DNA from: Sphingomonas sp. SORGH_AS_0950
Lineage (GTDB): Bacteria > Pseudomonadota > Alphaproteobacteria > Sphingomonadales > Sphingomonadaceae
Assembly (NCBI RefSeq): GCF_030818415.1
Contig: NZ_JAUTAE010000001.1
Location: forward strand, 4,056,001-4,120,000
Length of the DNA: 64,000 nt
Direction of reading: 5' to 3'
A program made the position numbers and the translations under genes. Positions 1 through 12,511 of this stretch are shown in pieces. Position 1 is the stretch's first letter; each line of letters starts with the position of its first letter. Below the pieces are notes generated by a model. It worked only from the letters and a program-made list of their open reading frames with translations, searched no databases and was not told the origin of the DNA.

Positions 1-1
1 T

Positions 2-3000
2 GATTCGGGCGGCGTGCTGAAGGGCGGCGCGGGCGACGACGTCATGGTCGCAGGCGCGGGGAATGACGTCTTCGATGGCGGTGCGGGCAATGATCTGGTC
101 AATTATTTGCGGTCAAATGCGGCCGTTACGATCAACCTGACCGCCAGAACCGCATCTGGTGGCTATGCCGCTGGCGACACGTTGACCGGTATCGAAAGCC
201 TGTGGGGATCGACGTTCAACGACACGCTGACCGGCGATGCGAACAACAACAAGATCAGCGGCGACGCAGGCAACGACGTGATCGACGGCGGTGCGGGCGA
301 CGATACGCTCGATGGCGGTGCAGGCACCGACACGCTGAGCTATGCCAGCGCGACCAGTGGTGTCAGCGTAGTCGCGAACTATAACGGGTGGTCAAATAAT
401 GTCTGGCAATATTTGCCGCGCAATACCGTCGGCGCTGGCGCAGACATCACGAGCAACTTCGAAATCCTAGTTGGTTCCGCATATAGCGACATTCTGAAGG
501 GGACTCGGGAACTCTATGGGTTCCAGGCTGGCGCGGGCAACGACCTGATCTATGCGAACAACAATGCGAACAGCATCGATGGCGGCGCAGGCATCGACAC
601 GCTGACCTATATCGAAACGAGTAGCTGGGGCGGCGTAACGGTCGATCTGGGCGCCAACAGCAATGGGGCGACCAAGGCATCGGGTGGCTGGGCCAGTAAC
701 GATCAGATCACGAATGTCGAAAACCTGATCGGGTCCAACTTCACCGACTATCTGGCGGGTGATGGCGGGGTGAATGCGCTGGACGGCGCGGCGGGCAACG
801 ACACGCTGGTCGGCGGCGGCGGCAACGACGTGCTGTTCGGCGGCGACGGGGACGACATCCTGATCGGCGGCACGGGAGCGGACGCCCTCATTGGTGGCAG
901 GGGCACCGATACCGCGAGTTGGGCGGGGTCCAGCTCCGGCGTGAACGCGAGCCTCGCGACGGGCGTCGCCTCTGGCGGCGATGCGGGCACGCCCGGCGCG
1001 GCAACGCCCTATGCCAATGCCAGCCTGATCGCCGGCTGGAGCTTTTCGGAAGGATCGGGCAATACCGCCACCGCGATTGGCGGGACGCAGAGCATCGTGC
1101 TGAGCAACGCCAACTGGGTTGCCGACGATCATGGCGGCAAGGCGATCGATTTCGCGGGGAACAGCAACAGCACTGCAAGGGTAGGCGCGCTGACCTTCGG
1201 CGAGAGCTTCACGATCGCTACCAAGGTCAATTTCGATCAGCCTGCCGGCTCGAACGAGGGAATATTCCGCTTCGGGATCAGCAACTCCACCAATTCCGCC
1301 GGCCAGATCTTTCTGAACCGCACCACGTCGGGGGGGCTGTACTTCGAGATTCGTGATGGTGTGACCGGCAACGTTTTTGGGGCCCAGACGGCCGCCGGCC
1401 TTACAACCCCAGGCACTTGGTACGACGTGGCGGTGACCTATCAGGCTGGTCGCATGACGATCTATCTGAACGGGAATGTGGTCGCCAATTCGGAAAACAC
1501 CGTGGTATTGGCGAACGCCAACCTATTCCGACAACTATATCGGTCGGGACTGGTCGAACACGCGCGCGCTCGATGGGAAGATGGACGACTTCGCCGTCTT
1601 CAAATCCGCGCTGACCCAGGCGGAGATTCAGCAGCTCGCGACGCAGACCAAGGGGCAGGAAGGTTCCGGCCTGGTGACCGACACGCTGTCGGGGATCGAA
1701 AACCTGACCGGTACCGATTATGCCGACACGCTGACCGGTGATGCCGGTAACAACGTGCTGGACGGCGGTCTGGGCAACGATACGCTTTCCGGCGGTGCGG
1801 GGGACGATGTCCTGATCGGTGGCATCGGCGCGGACCGGCTGGATGGCGGGGCGGGTTCGGACACCGCATCCTATGCGGGATCCGCAGCGCCTGTCACTGT
1901 CAACCTCGCCACGGGCGCTGTCCTGGGCGGGGATGCGCAGGGTGATACGCTGATCAGCATGGAAAGCGTCACCGGGTCGGTCGGCAACGATACGTTGACC
2001 GGCGACGGTAACGCCAATGTCCTGACAGGTGGGCTGGGCGACGACACGATCGCTGGTGGCGATGGAAACGACACCATCTATGGTGACGGGGCGATCCCTG
2101 GCGATCTCAGGAACCTGATCACCTATGGCAATCCGGCCAATTTGTTGGTGAACGGGAATTTCGAATCCTATACCGGCGCGGCGCGTGGTAGCAATACGTC
2201 CTTTGCAGCGACCGCCGCGACCGGCTGGAGCAGTCCGGCCGGAAGAATCGATATCTTCAGTAACTATACCAACTCCGACGGAACGCCGCTGAATCAGGCG
2301 ATGCGCCTTCAGTCGGGGCAAGTCGCCGATGTCTGGCAGAACGTCACGACGACCGCCGGTGAAACCTATATCCTGAAATTTGATCTGGGGAACTGGAACG
2401 CAACTACAACTGGTACGGTCAACGTGCTGTTCAACGGCACGGTCATCGCCACAATTGATACGGCCAATGCGGCCAATAGCTGGCAGAGCTTCGCCTATCT
2501 CGTCACCGGCACGGGGGGCAGCGACAAGATCGAATTCACCACGGCAGGCGGCGGCCTCCTGATCGACAAGGTGGTCTTTGCCGATGCCGGCGGCAACGAC
2601 ACCCTGTCGGGCGGCGGTGGCGACGACGTTATGGATGGCGGATTCGGCAACGACCGGATCTCTGGCGACGACGGCAATGATACGATCATCGGCGGCAGCG
2701 GCAACGACGTCATAAATGGTGGTGACGGCGACGACACGATCAGCGGCGACACTAATGCCTTTGGAACCAGCGGTCTGGAAACCTTCGATACCGGAGCATC
2801 GGGCTGGAAGAATGCGGCTGGGTCGGTTCCTGCCACCTACACCCTGCTAGACGGCAGCGTGGTTCTGGGACCGTTCGCCGGTTCGGGCAACACCAACGTC
2901 TATTCGCAGCAGATCAGCAAGAGTTACATTCTGGATGCCCCCGGGGCGGGGACGACTCAGGTCAGTTTCGATCTTTACTTGCTCGACTCGTACGACACGA

Positions 3001-6000
3001 ACGAAGGCGTGTATGTCTATGTGAACGGCGTCGCAACGCTGATGATCGTTGCGCCGCGCGGGATGAGTTCGTCCAGCCTCTCCGACTTCACGATCACGCC
3101 CGTCAACGGTGCCACCTGGACCGGCAGCATGACGTCGGGGAACTATTCGAATAGCTGGAGTGGGGGTGGGCTCGATACCAAGCTGACACTGACGCTGACG
3201 GTTCCGACCCCGGCTTCGGGAGTCCTGACGCTTGGCTTCGGATCCAACATGAACGAGGCGGTGACGAACGAAAGCTTCGTGATCGACAACGTCGCTGTCC
3301 CAGGCAAGGGCACCGACCCCATCACCGGGGGTGGCGACGATGTCATCCGCGGCGGCGCCGGTGACGATCGTATCGACGGGGGTGGGGGCGTGGACACCGC
3401 CATCTATTCCGGCAATCGCGCCGCCTATACCGTCACCTATAATATCGACACTCGGACCTATACGATCAACGGGCCGGACGGAAACGACACCGTCACCAAT
3501 GTCGAAAGGTTCCGGTTCGACGACGGCACGCTAAGCGCGGCGCGGTTGATTGCGGGCATGACGATCACGCCGACCGGCACCATCGCCGAGAACAGCGCCG
3601 CCGGCACCGTCGCCGCGACGCTGGCGATGGCGGACGGCAACAGCGCGACCTATGCGATCACCGGGGGTCCCGATGCGGCGTCCTTCACGGTGTCGGGCAA
3701 CACCATCGTCCTCGCCAACGGGGTGGCGCTGGATTACGAAGCGGGGGCGACCCGCAGCGTCCAGGTGACCGCGACCGATGCGGACGGATCGACCCATATC
3801 CAGACAGTGACCATCGCCGTCACCAACGTCAACGAAGTGCCCGTCATCACCTCGCCAGCGACCCTCTCGATGGCGGAGAACGGAACGGTAGTGGGAACGC
3901 TGACCGCCAGCGATCCCGATGCGGGCACGACGCTGAACTGGGCGATCGCGGGCGGCGCGGATGCCAATCTCTTCACGATCAACCCCAACACGGGGGCGTT
4001 GACCTTCCGCTCCGCGCCCGATTTCGAGGTCCCGCATGATGCGGGCGGCGACAATGTCTACAACCTGACGGTATCGGCGAGCGACGGCACCAACGTCACG
4101 ACGCAGAACCTGGCTGTGACCCTCACGAACGTCAACGAGTCCCCGTCGCTGACGCTGAGCGGTGTCGGCACGGTGATGGAGAACCAGATCGCGGCGACGG
4201 TGGCGACGTTCGTGGCCAGCGATCCCGATGCCGGGGATACGCTGACCTATACGCTGGGCGGTACGGATGCGGCGCTTTTCATGGTGGACGGCAATACCGT
4301 ACGCCTGAAGGACGGCATCAGCCTCGACTATGAGCAGGCGGCGACCCGCAGCCTGACGCTGACCGTGACGGACTCGCATGGCCTGTCGCAGACGCGGGCG
4401 CTGACCTTCAATGTCGGCGACGTCAACGAAGCGCCGGTGTTCACGACGCCGACGACGGTATCGATGGCGGAGAACGGCATGGCGGTGCAGGTGGCGCATG
4501 CCAGCGACCCCGATGCGGGCGCGGTCATCACCTATTCGCTGGGCGGCACCGACGCGGCACTGTTCGCGATCGATGCGCAGACCGGCGCGATCACCTTCCG
4601 CACCGCCCCCGATTTCGAGGCACCGCGTGATGCGGGCGGCGACAATGTCTACAACCTGACGGTGTCGGCGAGCGACGGCACCAACGTCGTGACGCAGAAC
4701 CTGGCGGTGACCCTCACCAATATCAACGAGACCCCGTCGCTGACGCTGAGCGGTGTCGGCACGGTGATGGAGAACCAGGTCGCGGCGACGGTGGCGACGT
4801 TCGTGGCCAGCGATCCCGATGCCGGGGACGCGCTGACCTATACGCTGGGCGGTGCGGATGCGGCGCTTTTCATGGTGGACGGCAATATTGTACGGCTGAA
4901 GGACGGCGTCAGCCTCGACTATGAGCAGGCGGCGACCCACAGCCTGACGCTGACCGTGGCGGACTCGCACGGTCTGTCGCAGACGCGGGCGCTGACCTTC
5001 AATGTCGGCGACGTCAACGAAGCGCCGGTGTTCACGACACCGACGACGGTATCGATGGCGGAGAACGGCATGGCGGTGCAGGTGGCGCATGCCAGCGACC
5101 CCGATGCGGGCGCGGTCGTCACCTATTCGCTGGGCGGCACCGACGCGGCATTGTTCGCGATCGATGCGCAGACCGGCGCGATCACCTTCCGCACCGCGCC
5201 CGACTTTGAGGCACCGCAGGATGCGGGCGGTGACAATGTCTATAATCTGACGGTGTCGGCGAGCGACGGCACCAACGTCACGACGCAGAACCTGGCCGTG
5301 ACCCTCACCAACGTCAACGAGGCCCCGTCGCTGACGCTGAGCGGCGTCGGTACGGTGATGGAGAACCAGGTCGCAGCGACGGTGGCGACGTTCGTGGCCA
5401 GCGACCCCGATGCCGGGGATACGCTGACCTATACGCTGGGCGGTACGGATGCGGCGCTTTTCATGGTGGACGGCAATAGCGTACGCCTGAAGGACGGCGT
5501 CAGCCTCGACTATGAGCAGGCGGCGACCCGCAGCCTGACGCTGACCGTGACGGACTCGCACGGTCTGTCGCAGACGCGGGCGCTGACCTTCAATGTCGGC
5601 GACGTCAACGAAGCGCCGGTGTTCACGACACCGACGACGGTATCGATGGCGGAGAACGGCACGGCGGTGCAGGTGGCGCATGCCAGCGACCCCGATGCGG
5701 GCGCGGTCCTCACCTATTCGCTGGGCGGCGTCGACGCGGCACTGTTCGCGATCGATGCGCAGACCGGTGCGATCACCTTCCGCACCGCGCCCGACTTTGA
5801 GGCACCGCGTGATGCGGGCGGCGACAATGTCTATAATCTGACGGTGTCGGCGAGCGACGGCACCAACGTCGTGACGCAGAACCTGGCCGTGACCCTCACC
5901 AACGTCAACGAGACCCCGTCGCTGACGTTGAGCGGCGTCGGCACGGTGATGGAGAACCAGGTCGCGGCGACGGTGGCAACGTTCGTGGCCAGCGATCCCG

Positions 6001-9000
6001 ATGCCGGGGATACGCTGACCTATACGCTGGGCGGTACGGATGCGGCGCTTTTCATGGTCGACGGCAATACCGTACGTCTGAAAGACGGCGTCAGCCTCGA
6101 CTATGAGCAGGCGGCGACGCGCAGCCTGACGCTGACCGTGGCGGATTCGCATGGCCTGTCGCAGATGCGGACGCTGACCTTCAATGTCGGCGACGTCAAC
6201 GAAGCGCCGGTGTTCACGACACCGACGACGGTATCGATGGCGGAGAACGGCATGGCGGTGCAGGTGGCGCATGCCAGCGACCCCGATGCGGGCGCGGTCC
6301 TCACCTATTCGCTGGGCGGCACCGACGCGGCACTGTTCGCGATCGATGCGCAGACCGGCGCGATCACCTTCCGCACCGCCCCCGACTTTGAAGCACCGCA
6401 GGATGCGGGCGGCGACAATGTCTACAATCTGACGGTGTCGGCAAGCGACGGCACCAACGTCACGACGCAGAACCTGGCCGTGACGGTAACCAATGTGAAC
6501 GAGGCGCCCCAGATCACTTCCACCACGGCGGCTACCGTGGTGGAAGGGACGACGGCGGTCGCCACCGTGGCTAGCACGGACCCGGAGGGACAGACGCTGC
6601 GCTATGGCCTGTCCGGCACCGACGCGGCACGGTTCACGATCGACCCGACGACGGGCGTGTTGCGGTTCATCGCGGCGCCCGATTTCGATCACCCGACGGA
6701 CCTGGGCGGCAACAACCGCTATGACATCGTCGTCTCGGCCAGTGACGGCACCAATGTCACCACACAGGCGATGACCATCGACGTGGTGCGCGATCAGCGG
6801 CCGCCGACGATCACCTCGCCAACGACGTTCACGATCGCCGAGAATGGGACCAGTGTCGCGACGGCCACCGCGACCGATCCCAATGCGGGCGATACGATCA
6901 GCTGGTCGATCGCAAGTGGAGCGGATGCGGCACGCTTTACGATCGACAGCAGCACGGGAGCTTTGCGCTTCGTCGCGGCACCGGATTACGACGCCCCCTC
7001 CGATGCGAATGGCGATAATCAGTATCAGGTCGTGTTGCGTGCGACAGACCAGACCGGGCTCTTCAGCGACAAGGCGGTCACCGTGACCGTGACCGATGTC
7101 AACGAGGCTCCCGCTTTCGTGACGGGCGCAGCGCTCAGCGTGCCGGAAAACAGCACGGCGGTCGGGACGATCCTGGCCGTCGATCCAGAGCATGGCGCGG
7201 TCAGCTATTCGATCGTCAATGGCGGCGATTCCGCCCTGTTCACGATCGACAGCCGGACAGGCGCCCTGTCGCTGGTGTCGCCACAGGACTATGAGACGGT
7301 CGGAGCGGCCCATTATCAGGTCACCATCGCGGCGTCCGATGGCACGCTGAATGCGACGCAGACCTTCGATGTGGCGATTACGAACGTCAATGAAGCGCCT
7401 GTGCTGACCCCGACCGCGACGGTGACGGTGGCGGAAAACCAGACGGCGGTGACGACGATCGTCGCGCATGATCCCGATGCGGGTGCGCAACTGGTCTACG
7501 CCATCGCAGGGGGTGCGGACGCCAATGTCTTCGCCATCGACTCGCGTACCGGTGCGCTCAGCTTCCGCACCGCTCCCGATTACGATGCCGGCCAGCATAG
7601 CTACGAGGTGAAGGTGCTCGCCTCCGATGGCTCGCTGGCGACGACGCAGACGCTGACGGTCAACGTCACCGACGTGGACGAAGCGCCTGTAATCACCTCG
7701 CCCAACAGCGCGACCGTGGCGGAGAACGGCACGACGGTCATGACGATCGCGGCGCGCGATCCCGAAGGGCATGCGCTGCAATATTCCATCACGGGCGGGG
7801 CGGATCGGTCGCTGTTCTCGATCTCGTCCACCGGCGTTCTATCGTACAAGACCGCGCCGGATTATGAGACCGGCAGCCATCTGAACGAAGTGCAGGTGTC
7901 CGTATCGGACGGCACGCTAACCACCAGCCAGATGATCCGCGTTGCCGTCACCGACGTCAACGAGGCTCCGGTCATCACCTCCGGCGATTTCACGATCGAC
8001 GAGAACCAGCTTGTGGTCGGAACGATCCAGGCGCGTGATCCAGAGGGCGCGTCGTTGATCTACGCGGTGGGCGGCGGCAATGATGGCGCGCTCTTCAATG
8101 TGGACTCCGCCACGGGGGCGATCAGTTTCCGTAACGCCCCCGACTTCGAGGCGCCCAGTGACGCTGATGGCAACAACATTTATGACGTCGATGTGCTGGT
8201 GTCGGACGGCACGCTGGTGACGATTCAGCATGCCCATGTCACCGTGCGTGACGTGCAAGGTGAGGTGGTTGTCGGCACCAGCGGCGACGATTTTCTGAAT
8301 GGCGGCGTCGGCAACGACAGCCTTTCGGGTTTGGGCGGAAACGATATCCTGATCGGCGGTGTCGGCGCGGACCGGCTCGATGGCGGAGATGGCAGCGACC
8401 AAGTAGATTATGGCCAGTCGTCCGCGGGCGTGACGGTCTATCTGGACGGAACACCGGGGGTCGGCGGCGATGCCCAGGGCGACGTGCTCGCGGGGATCGA
8501 GAACATAAACGGATCGTTGTACAACGACGTCCTGCTCGGCAGCAGCGGTAGCAACGTCATCGATGCTGGACCCGGAGACGATGTGCTGAACGGTCATGGC
8601 GGGGGCGACACGCTGATCGGCGGTACCGGTACCGATACCGTCAGTTACGCCGATGCCACGACCGGCATCGGGATGACGCTCGGCATGGGGCCGGGGCAGG
8701 GTGTCGGTACGAGCGGAGCCGCCAATGGCGACACGCTGAACGGTATCGAGCGGGTCATCGGGACGGATTATGACGACCAGTTCGTCCTCAGCCTGTCGGG
8801 AGGAATTTCGATCGACGGCGGGGCGGGGAACGACATGGTGACGCTTGCGTCCGGAAGCGGTTCAGTCACGAACACCGATCTCACGTCCGTGCTAAGCCAT
8901 GTGGAAGAGATATCGTTCACGCAGAACAATGTCAGGGCGAACCTGACCGTGGATGCGGATTTCATTCGCGCTCTGGCTGGTGCAGGCAATAGTTCTCATT

Positions 9001-9131
9001 TGACGTTGCATACGGACGGGAACGACACCCTGACGATGGGCGCGAACGTGGTTCAGAACGGCAACGAATACACCTTCTATAGCGATAGCAGTCACCAGCT
9101 TCAGATCGCATCCTTGACACTTGCGGGATGA
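2..9131 (+). CDS. Giant RTX / cadherin-repeat surface protein (5' partial, one frame break)
   Basis: The reading frame is open at the left edge, so the N-terminus lies outside. Visible order: nonapeptide RTX repeats of GGxGxDxLx type (about nt 14-350 and 770-900), a LamG-like carbohydrate-binding fold (about 1000-1640), more RTX (1690-2090), a DUF642-like beta-sandwich beginning NLLVNGNFE (2130-2580), RTX, a second beta-sandwich (2760-3300), then a long run of cadherin-type domains with DVNEAPVF and DPDAGDTLTY calcium motifs (about 3560-8260), and final RTX repeats (8270-8650) with an uncleaved C-terminal tail. This is the architecture of type I-secreted calcium-binding adhesins, so a role in surface attachment is inferred. 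The frame changes by +1 near 1523, inside the LamG-like domain; sense resumes as YSDNYIGRDWS. No secretion genes are in the window. Confidence 0.85.
4141..6504 (+). repeat. Four tandem 591-bp units within the adhesin gene
   Basis: Units begin at 4141, 4732, 5323 and 5914, each exactly 591 bp (197 codons), starting CCCCGTCGCTGACG. They are nearly identical, differing mostly at scattered single bases. Each encodes two cadherin-type domains. The unit before 4141 and the domains after 6504 are related but clearly diverged, so the array looks recently amplified or homogenised. Copy number could vary by recombination or be miscounted in assembly. Confidence 0.93.
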
Positions 9132-10155
9132 ATCGAGTGCCTGTTGCTGCGCCAGCCGTCCGAAGCCTCGGCAATTCGCCGTGACGTTCGTCGTCAGCGG
9201 TCGTGTGCCGGGCGTCGATTGGTTCTATGATGCAATACGCGGCACCACCGCTGTTCCGACGAAAACTTCGCCCGCTTATCATCCTGTGGTGCGATCCGCA
9301 GGACGAGGCGGGCGAGCGCTTCAGGAATCCTTATCCGGGATGTGGATATTCTGGGGCCAAGATCGCAGGTCGGCGAAGCTGTCCGATCGCTGGAAACCGA
9401 ACAATCGGGACGAGGAGAGCTTCAAAATAGAGGCTGGTGTGGAGTTGCGTGGATTACTGCTCATCCGTGATGGGATAGGCGTTTGCCGCAAGCCATATCC
9501 CTCAGACATATGCGGCGAGAATGGCCGCCGAATGTGCCGTGCCCGCTATTTTACCAAGGATGTCGGCCAGCAGGAGTCACGACCTGTGTGAGGTGTTCAA
9601 CGTCCTTTGCAGCTTCGTAAAGACAATCGCCCCGTGGCGGTGGACGCCCAACGATTTGCCGCCTGGGTAACGATGTAACAATGCAGGGCTGGTTGACGGC
9701 CGGGGCCAAGCCGAAGAAGGCCTCGAAGATCCACATGGCCGTCACTTTGCCGGGTCATCTGCTGGCTGTCCTTATAGCGCGGCTTTGTCCGTTTGCCATA
9801 AGGTTGGGGCGAGCGGTGATCTGCATCGGCAACCCGCTTCGCCGCCTCGACGAAGACTATAAGCGTTACGCCGAAGCTCGCCGGACTACATCATGATGAA
9901 CCAGGCTTCCGCCCTCGCTGCAGGTGCATAACAACCTTCAGGCCGAGTGGCATAATTCGGTCAGGATCAACCTGTTCTCGAACATGGCTAGCGCGGGAAT
10001 GTGAGACGCAATGGCATGCCCGAAGCGACAAATTTCGATCGATGAGGGGGCGCCTTGAGCCATCGCGGTCAGACTATTTTGAATGGACCAGACGATGTCG
10101 CTAATCGCACCATGTCCGCAAAAAGCGCAGATTTCTGCGGCTTTCGCCTTGACAA
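9132..10155. other. About 1 kb with no supportable gene
   Basis: This stretch separates the adhesin from the left end of the integrated element. Open frames exist (for example 9121-9591 and 9681-9896, plus strand), but none shows a recognisable family, convincing ribosome site or conserved motif. It may be degenerate sequence. Before the element inserted, this DNA would have lain directly downstream of the tRNA-Glu gene. Confidence 0.5.
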
Positions 10156-10172
10156 TGGTGACCCCTACGGGA
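10156..10172 (+). other. Left attachment site (att repeat)
   Basis: A 17-bp copy of the tRNA-Glu 3' end (TGGTGACCCCTACGGGA) without the rest of the tRNA. This is the displaced copy expected at the far end of a tRNA-integrated element. Confidence 0.85.
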
Positions 10173-10223
10173 GGCGTTTATCCAGCATAAAAAGCATGTA
10201 ATTCTGCGGTTTTCGTGGGTTGC

Positions 10224-10243
10224 TTACCCATCAGTTTGTACAC
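10224..10243 (-). promoter_or_regulatory. Possible integrase arm-type site, left end
   Basis: TTACCCATCAGTTTGTACAC matches the reverse complement of 41833-41852 at 16 of 20 positions. The two lie 52 bp and 53 bp inside their respective att repeats. Matching sites in opposite orientation near both ends are what a tyrosine recombinase or its directionality factor would bind. Binding is inferred. Confidence 0.5.
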
Positions 10244-10402
10244 ACGGCCTGTACCCGTGTGCATGACGATATGAGCCCGCTACTTGCCATCCGTCAAGAC
10301 AAAGCTGGTGGATAGGGGCTTGTCCGCTTTCGGCCAGCGGTCGATCTAAGCTGCCGCCCGTTGATATGGCGAGCTGAGGCATGAAGGGAAGGGGCTGCAG
10401 AG

Positions 10403-12511
10403 CTACGCCGGTGTCGAAGACGTGTCGTCCGGCGTTATGCCATGATAAAAAAACTTGAGAACGAATCTGTCGAACGCCGTGAGGCCTTCAACCTTGAGTG
10501 CAGCGTCGAGACCCTTGCTGCGGAAGAGATCCAGCGCGCCCCTGAGGTCGAGATCGGGCTGCGAGAAACTCACGAAGCGTGCTTTGTGCAGCTTACGCGA
10601 GATCATCCGCGGAAGGCCGTACTCCTCCAGATTGTGGACGGCCGGAGGCAAGAACGCATGGCTCACCTTTCCAAGGAAGCCACTGATGTCAACGGAGGGG
10701 TTTACAATCATCTTATGAAGTTCGTTGACGTCACTCAGAAGAGCGGAAAGCTTGAACGTGACCGTCCTCTCGAGCTGGAAGAAGGCTTCGATGTCGATCC
10801 CTTCGACTGACAGTCGCCTGAGCATCGTCGGCATGTCCGTCGTCCAATTCGCAGCAAGAGCCTTGACCACGGCGACCACGCGACTATGGGGAGCGTCCCA
10901 TCCGGAGGGCTTGAGCGCAATCACCTTGTAGAGCATTCGCTCCCACTCGGAGGGATTACTCGAGTTCAAGTAGCCGAAGCCTTTCCAATCCTCGGGGTTG
11001 TCCTTCATGTCACTGGCCGTCTTGAGCAGGAAGTCTGCGTCGCTGTCTTGCAGCAGGTTGTCTCTCTTGATCCGCGCGAGGTTGTCCGCACCAACGATGT
11101 CTAAAAGCTTACGCTTGTACTCGATGATCCTCTCAATCTGGCGCTCGGTCAGGCTTTCGCGGTCTTGGGTCTCGTCGAGGCCTCCTAGAAGCGAATCAGG
11201 AAACTCGATCTGAAGCTGCGTATCCTCCTCCTTCGGCGGCGAATCCAACAGGTAGATGTGGCCTACGAAGTGCTTGAACATTCGACCACCTCGACCGATG
11301 ATGTTCTTGTACGTGAAATCCTTTAGGTTGTTCTGTCCAAGCTTGCTCTTCCAGATAACGACGTTCTGTGCGGATGTGTTGACGCCTTCGATGATCGAAG
11401 ACGTTGAAATGATGCTGTCGAACCCCTTCTCATGCTCGAACAGCAGGACCTGAAGCTGGCTGAGACACCTGTGCATCCGGCCGTTATGGACGCCGACACC
11501 CCGCTCCACGAGGTCGGCCAGAACCCAATCCCGCTGATAGTTGTCTCGAAGCCAACGTGCGAAATGGTTGGTGTGAAGTCGATCGACCTTGTCCAGTCGG
11601 GCCACGACAAGATCGGCGATCCTTCTTATCTCTGCGTAGGTCCCGGCGTAGATGAGCGACTTCTCCTTCCGCGACGAGATGATCGACAGAAGGGCCTCGG
11701 ACTTCCTCTGCGCGTCGCCGTTAATCTCCTTGTAGATCTCGTGCTTTTCGAGGAAGACGGTGTTGAAATCGAGTAGCTCCAGGAACTCCATGTCACGCGT
11801 GAAGACGTTGTCTTGTAGTTTCTTAATGTTTGGAGCCAAGTAGTAGCGCTGTTCAGACCTGCGAGACAGCTGAACGATTGCCTTAATGAGTGACGGGGCC
11901 CGCTCCTTGTCGTGGACGATACTCGCTTTGTAAAACTCGTCGATGACTAGGAGGTCGATCTTTTTTAGCTTTTGAATGTAGCCGAAGGCGCGTTCCTGCG
12001 GAAAGATCAGGATGTTCCGCGCTTCGAGCGGGGCGTCAGGCGCGGTGATGATGCCGTATTGGCGCGCGAACTTCTTGTACAGGCGACGTCGGGTCTCGTC
12101 CATCAACGCGATCGTGGGCACTATGATCACGACGGTGTCCGGTCGCTTCGCCGCGATGAACGCGTCGATAATGAAGCTCTTTCCGAAGCTCGTAGGGGCG
12201 CTCACGGCTATGCTCCTGCCGTCGAGAAGCTTCGACAGGACCGTGGACTGCTCGCGATGCAGCGTGGCGGTCCGGTTGCCGACATCCACCGCGAACGCCT
12301 CATGGACGAACTTCTGATCCCATGACGCAGTCTCAAGCTGCAGATAGGGGAAGAGGCCCGCCGTCCGGATCAGCTGGTTCAGGACCTGAGGGTAGGGGGT
12401 CCTGCTACGGTCCAGATCGCCCAGAAGCCGTATCAGCATGTTTCGCGCGGCGAGGTCGTTACCGCCTTCGATGAGGTCGTTCACTTCTGAACATGCGGCG
12501 AAAACCTCCAT
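10403..12511 (-). CDS. hamB: HamB, Hachiman defence helicase
   Basis: This 702-residue superfamily 2 helicase is the ATPase partner of the nuclease HamA in the Hachiman anti-phage system. Walker A is PTSFGKS (residues 106-112, K111). Motif II is the unusual DEFY (191-194) instead of DEAD/DEAH. Later motifs include STSSIIEGVN (369-378) and the arginine-finger motif IGRGGR (405-410). The C-terminal third is helical without a recognised domain. Its ATG overlaps the stop of hamA by one base (TAATG), so the two are translationally coupled. The family is known to act with HamA on DNA; which phages it would target cannot be read from sequence. Confidence 0.88.
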   Translation of the reverse strand: MEVFAACSEVNDLIEGGNDLAARNMLIRLLGDLDRSRTPYPQVLNQLIRTAGLFPYLQLETASWDQKFVHEAFAVDVGNRTATLHREQSTVLSKLLDGRSIAVSAPTSFGKSFIIDAFIAAKRPDTVVIIVPTIALMDETRRRLYKKFARQYGIITAPDAPLEARNILIFPQERAFGYIQKLKKIDLLVIDEFYKASIVHDKERAPSLIKAIVQLSRRSEQRYYLAPNIKKLQDNVFTRDMEFLELLDFNTVFLEKHEIYKEINGDAQRKSEALLSIISSRKEKSLIYAGTYAEIRRIADLVVARLDKVDRLHTNHFARWLRDNYQRDWVLADLVERGVGVHNGRMHRCLSQLQVLLFEHEKGFDSIISTSSIIEGVNTSAQNVVIWKSKLGQNNLKDFTYKNIIGRGGRMFKHFVGHIYLLDSPPKEEDTQLQIEFPDSLLGGLDETQDRESLTERQIERIIEYKRKLLDIVGADNLARIKRDNLLQDSDADFLLKTASDMKDNPEDWKGFGYLNSSNPSEWERMLYKVIALKPSGWDAPHSRVVAVVKALAANWTTDMPTMLRRLSVEGIDIEAFFQLERTVTFKLSALLSDVNELHKMIVNPSVDISGFLGKVSHAFLPPAVHNLEEYGLPRMISRKLHKARFVSFSQPDLDLRGALDLFRSKGLDAALKVEGLTAFDRFVLKFFYHGITPDDTSSTPA

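Noticed and set aside
4141-6504. Regular repeats that might suggest CRISPR
   Set aside because: The period is 591 bp with no short repeat/spacer pattern, and the repeats encode cadherin domains.
3531-7781. Long minus-strand open frame (1416 codons) opposite the adhesin
   Set aside because: It mirrors the repeat structure of the cadherin domains and is rich in R/H/D without a domain. It is an antisense shadow of GC-biased coding sequence.
9121-9591. Possible 156-codon gene after the adhesin
   Set aside because: It overlaps the adhesin stop and has no family or ribosome site. Its composition looks random.
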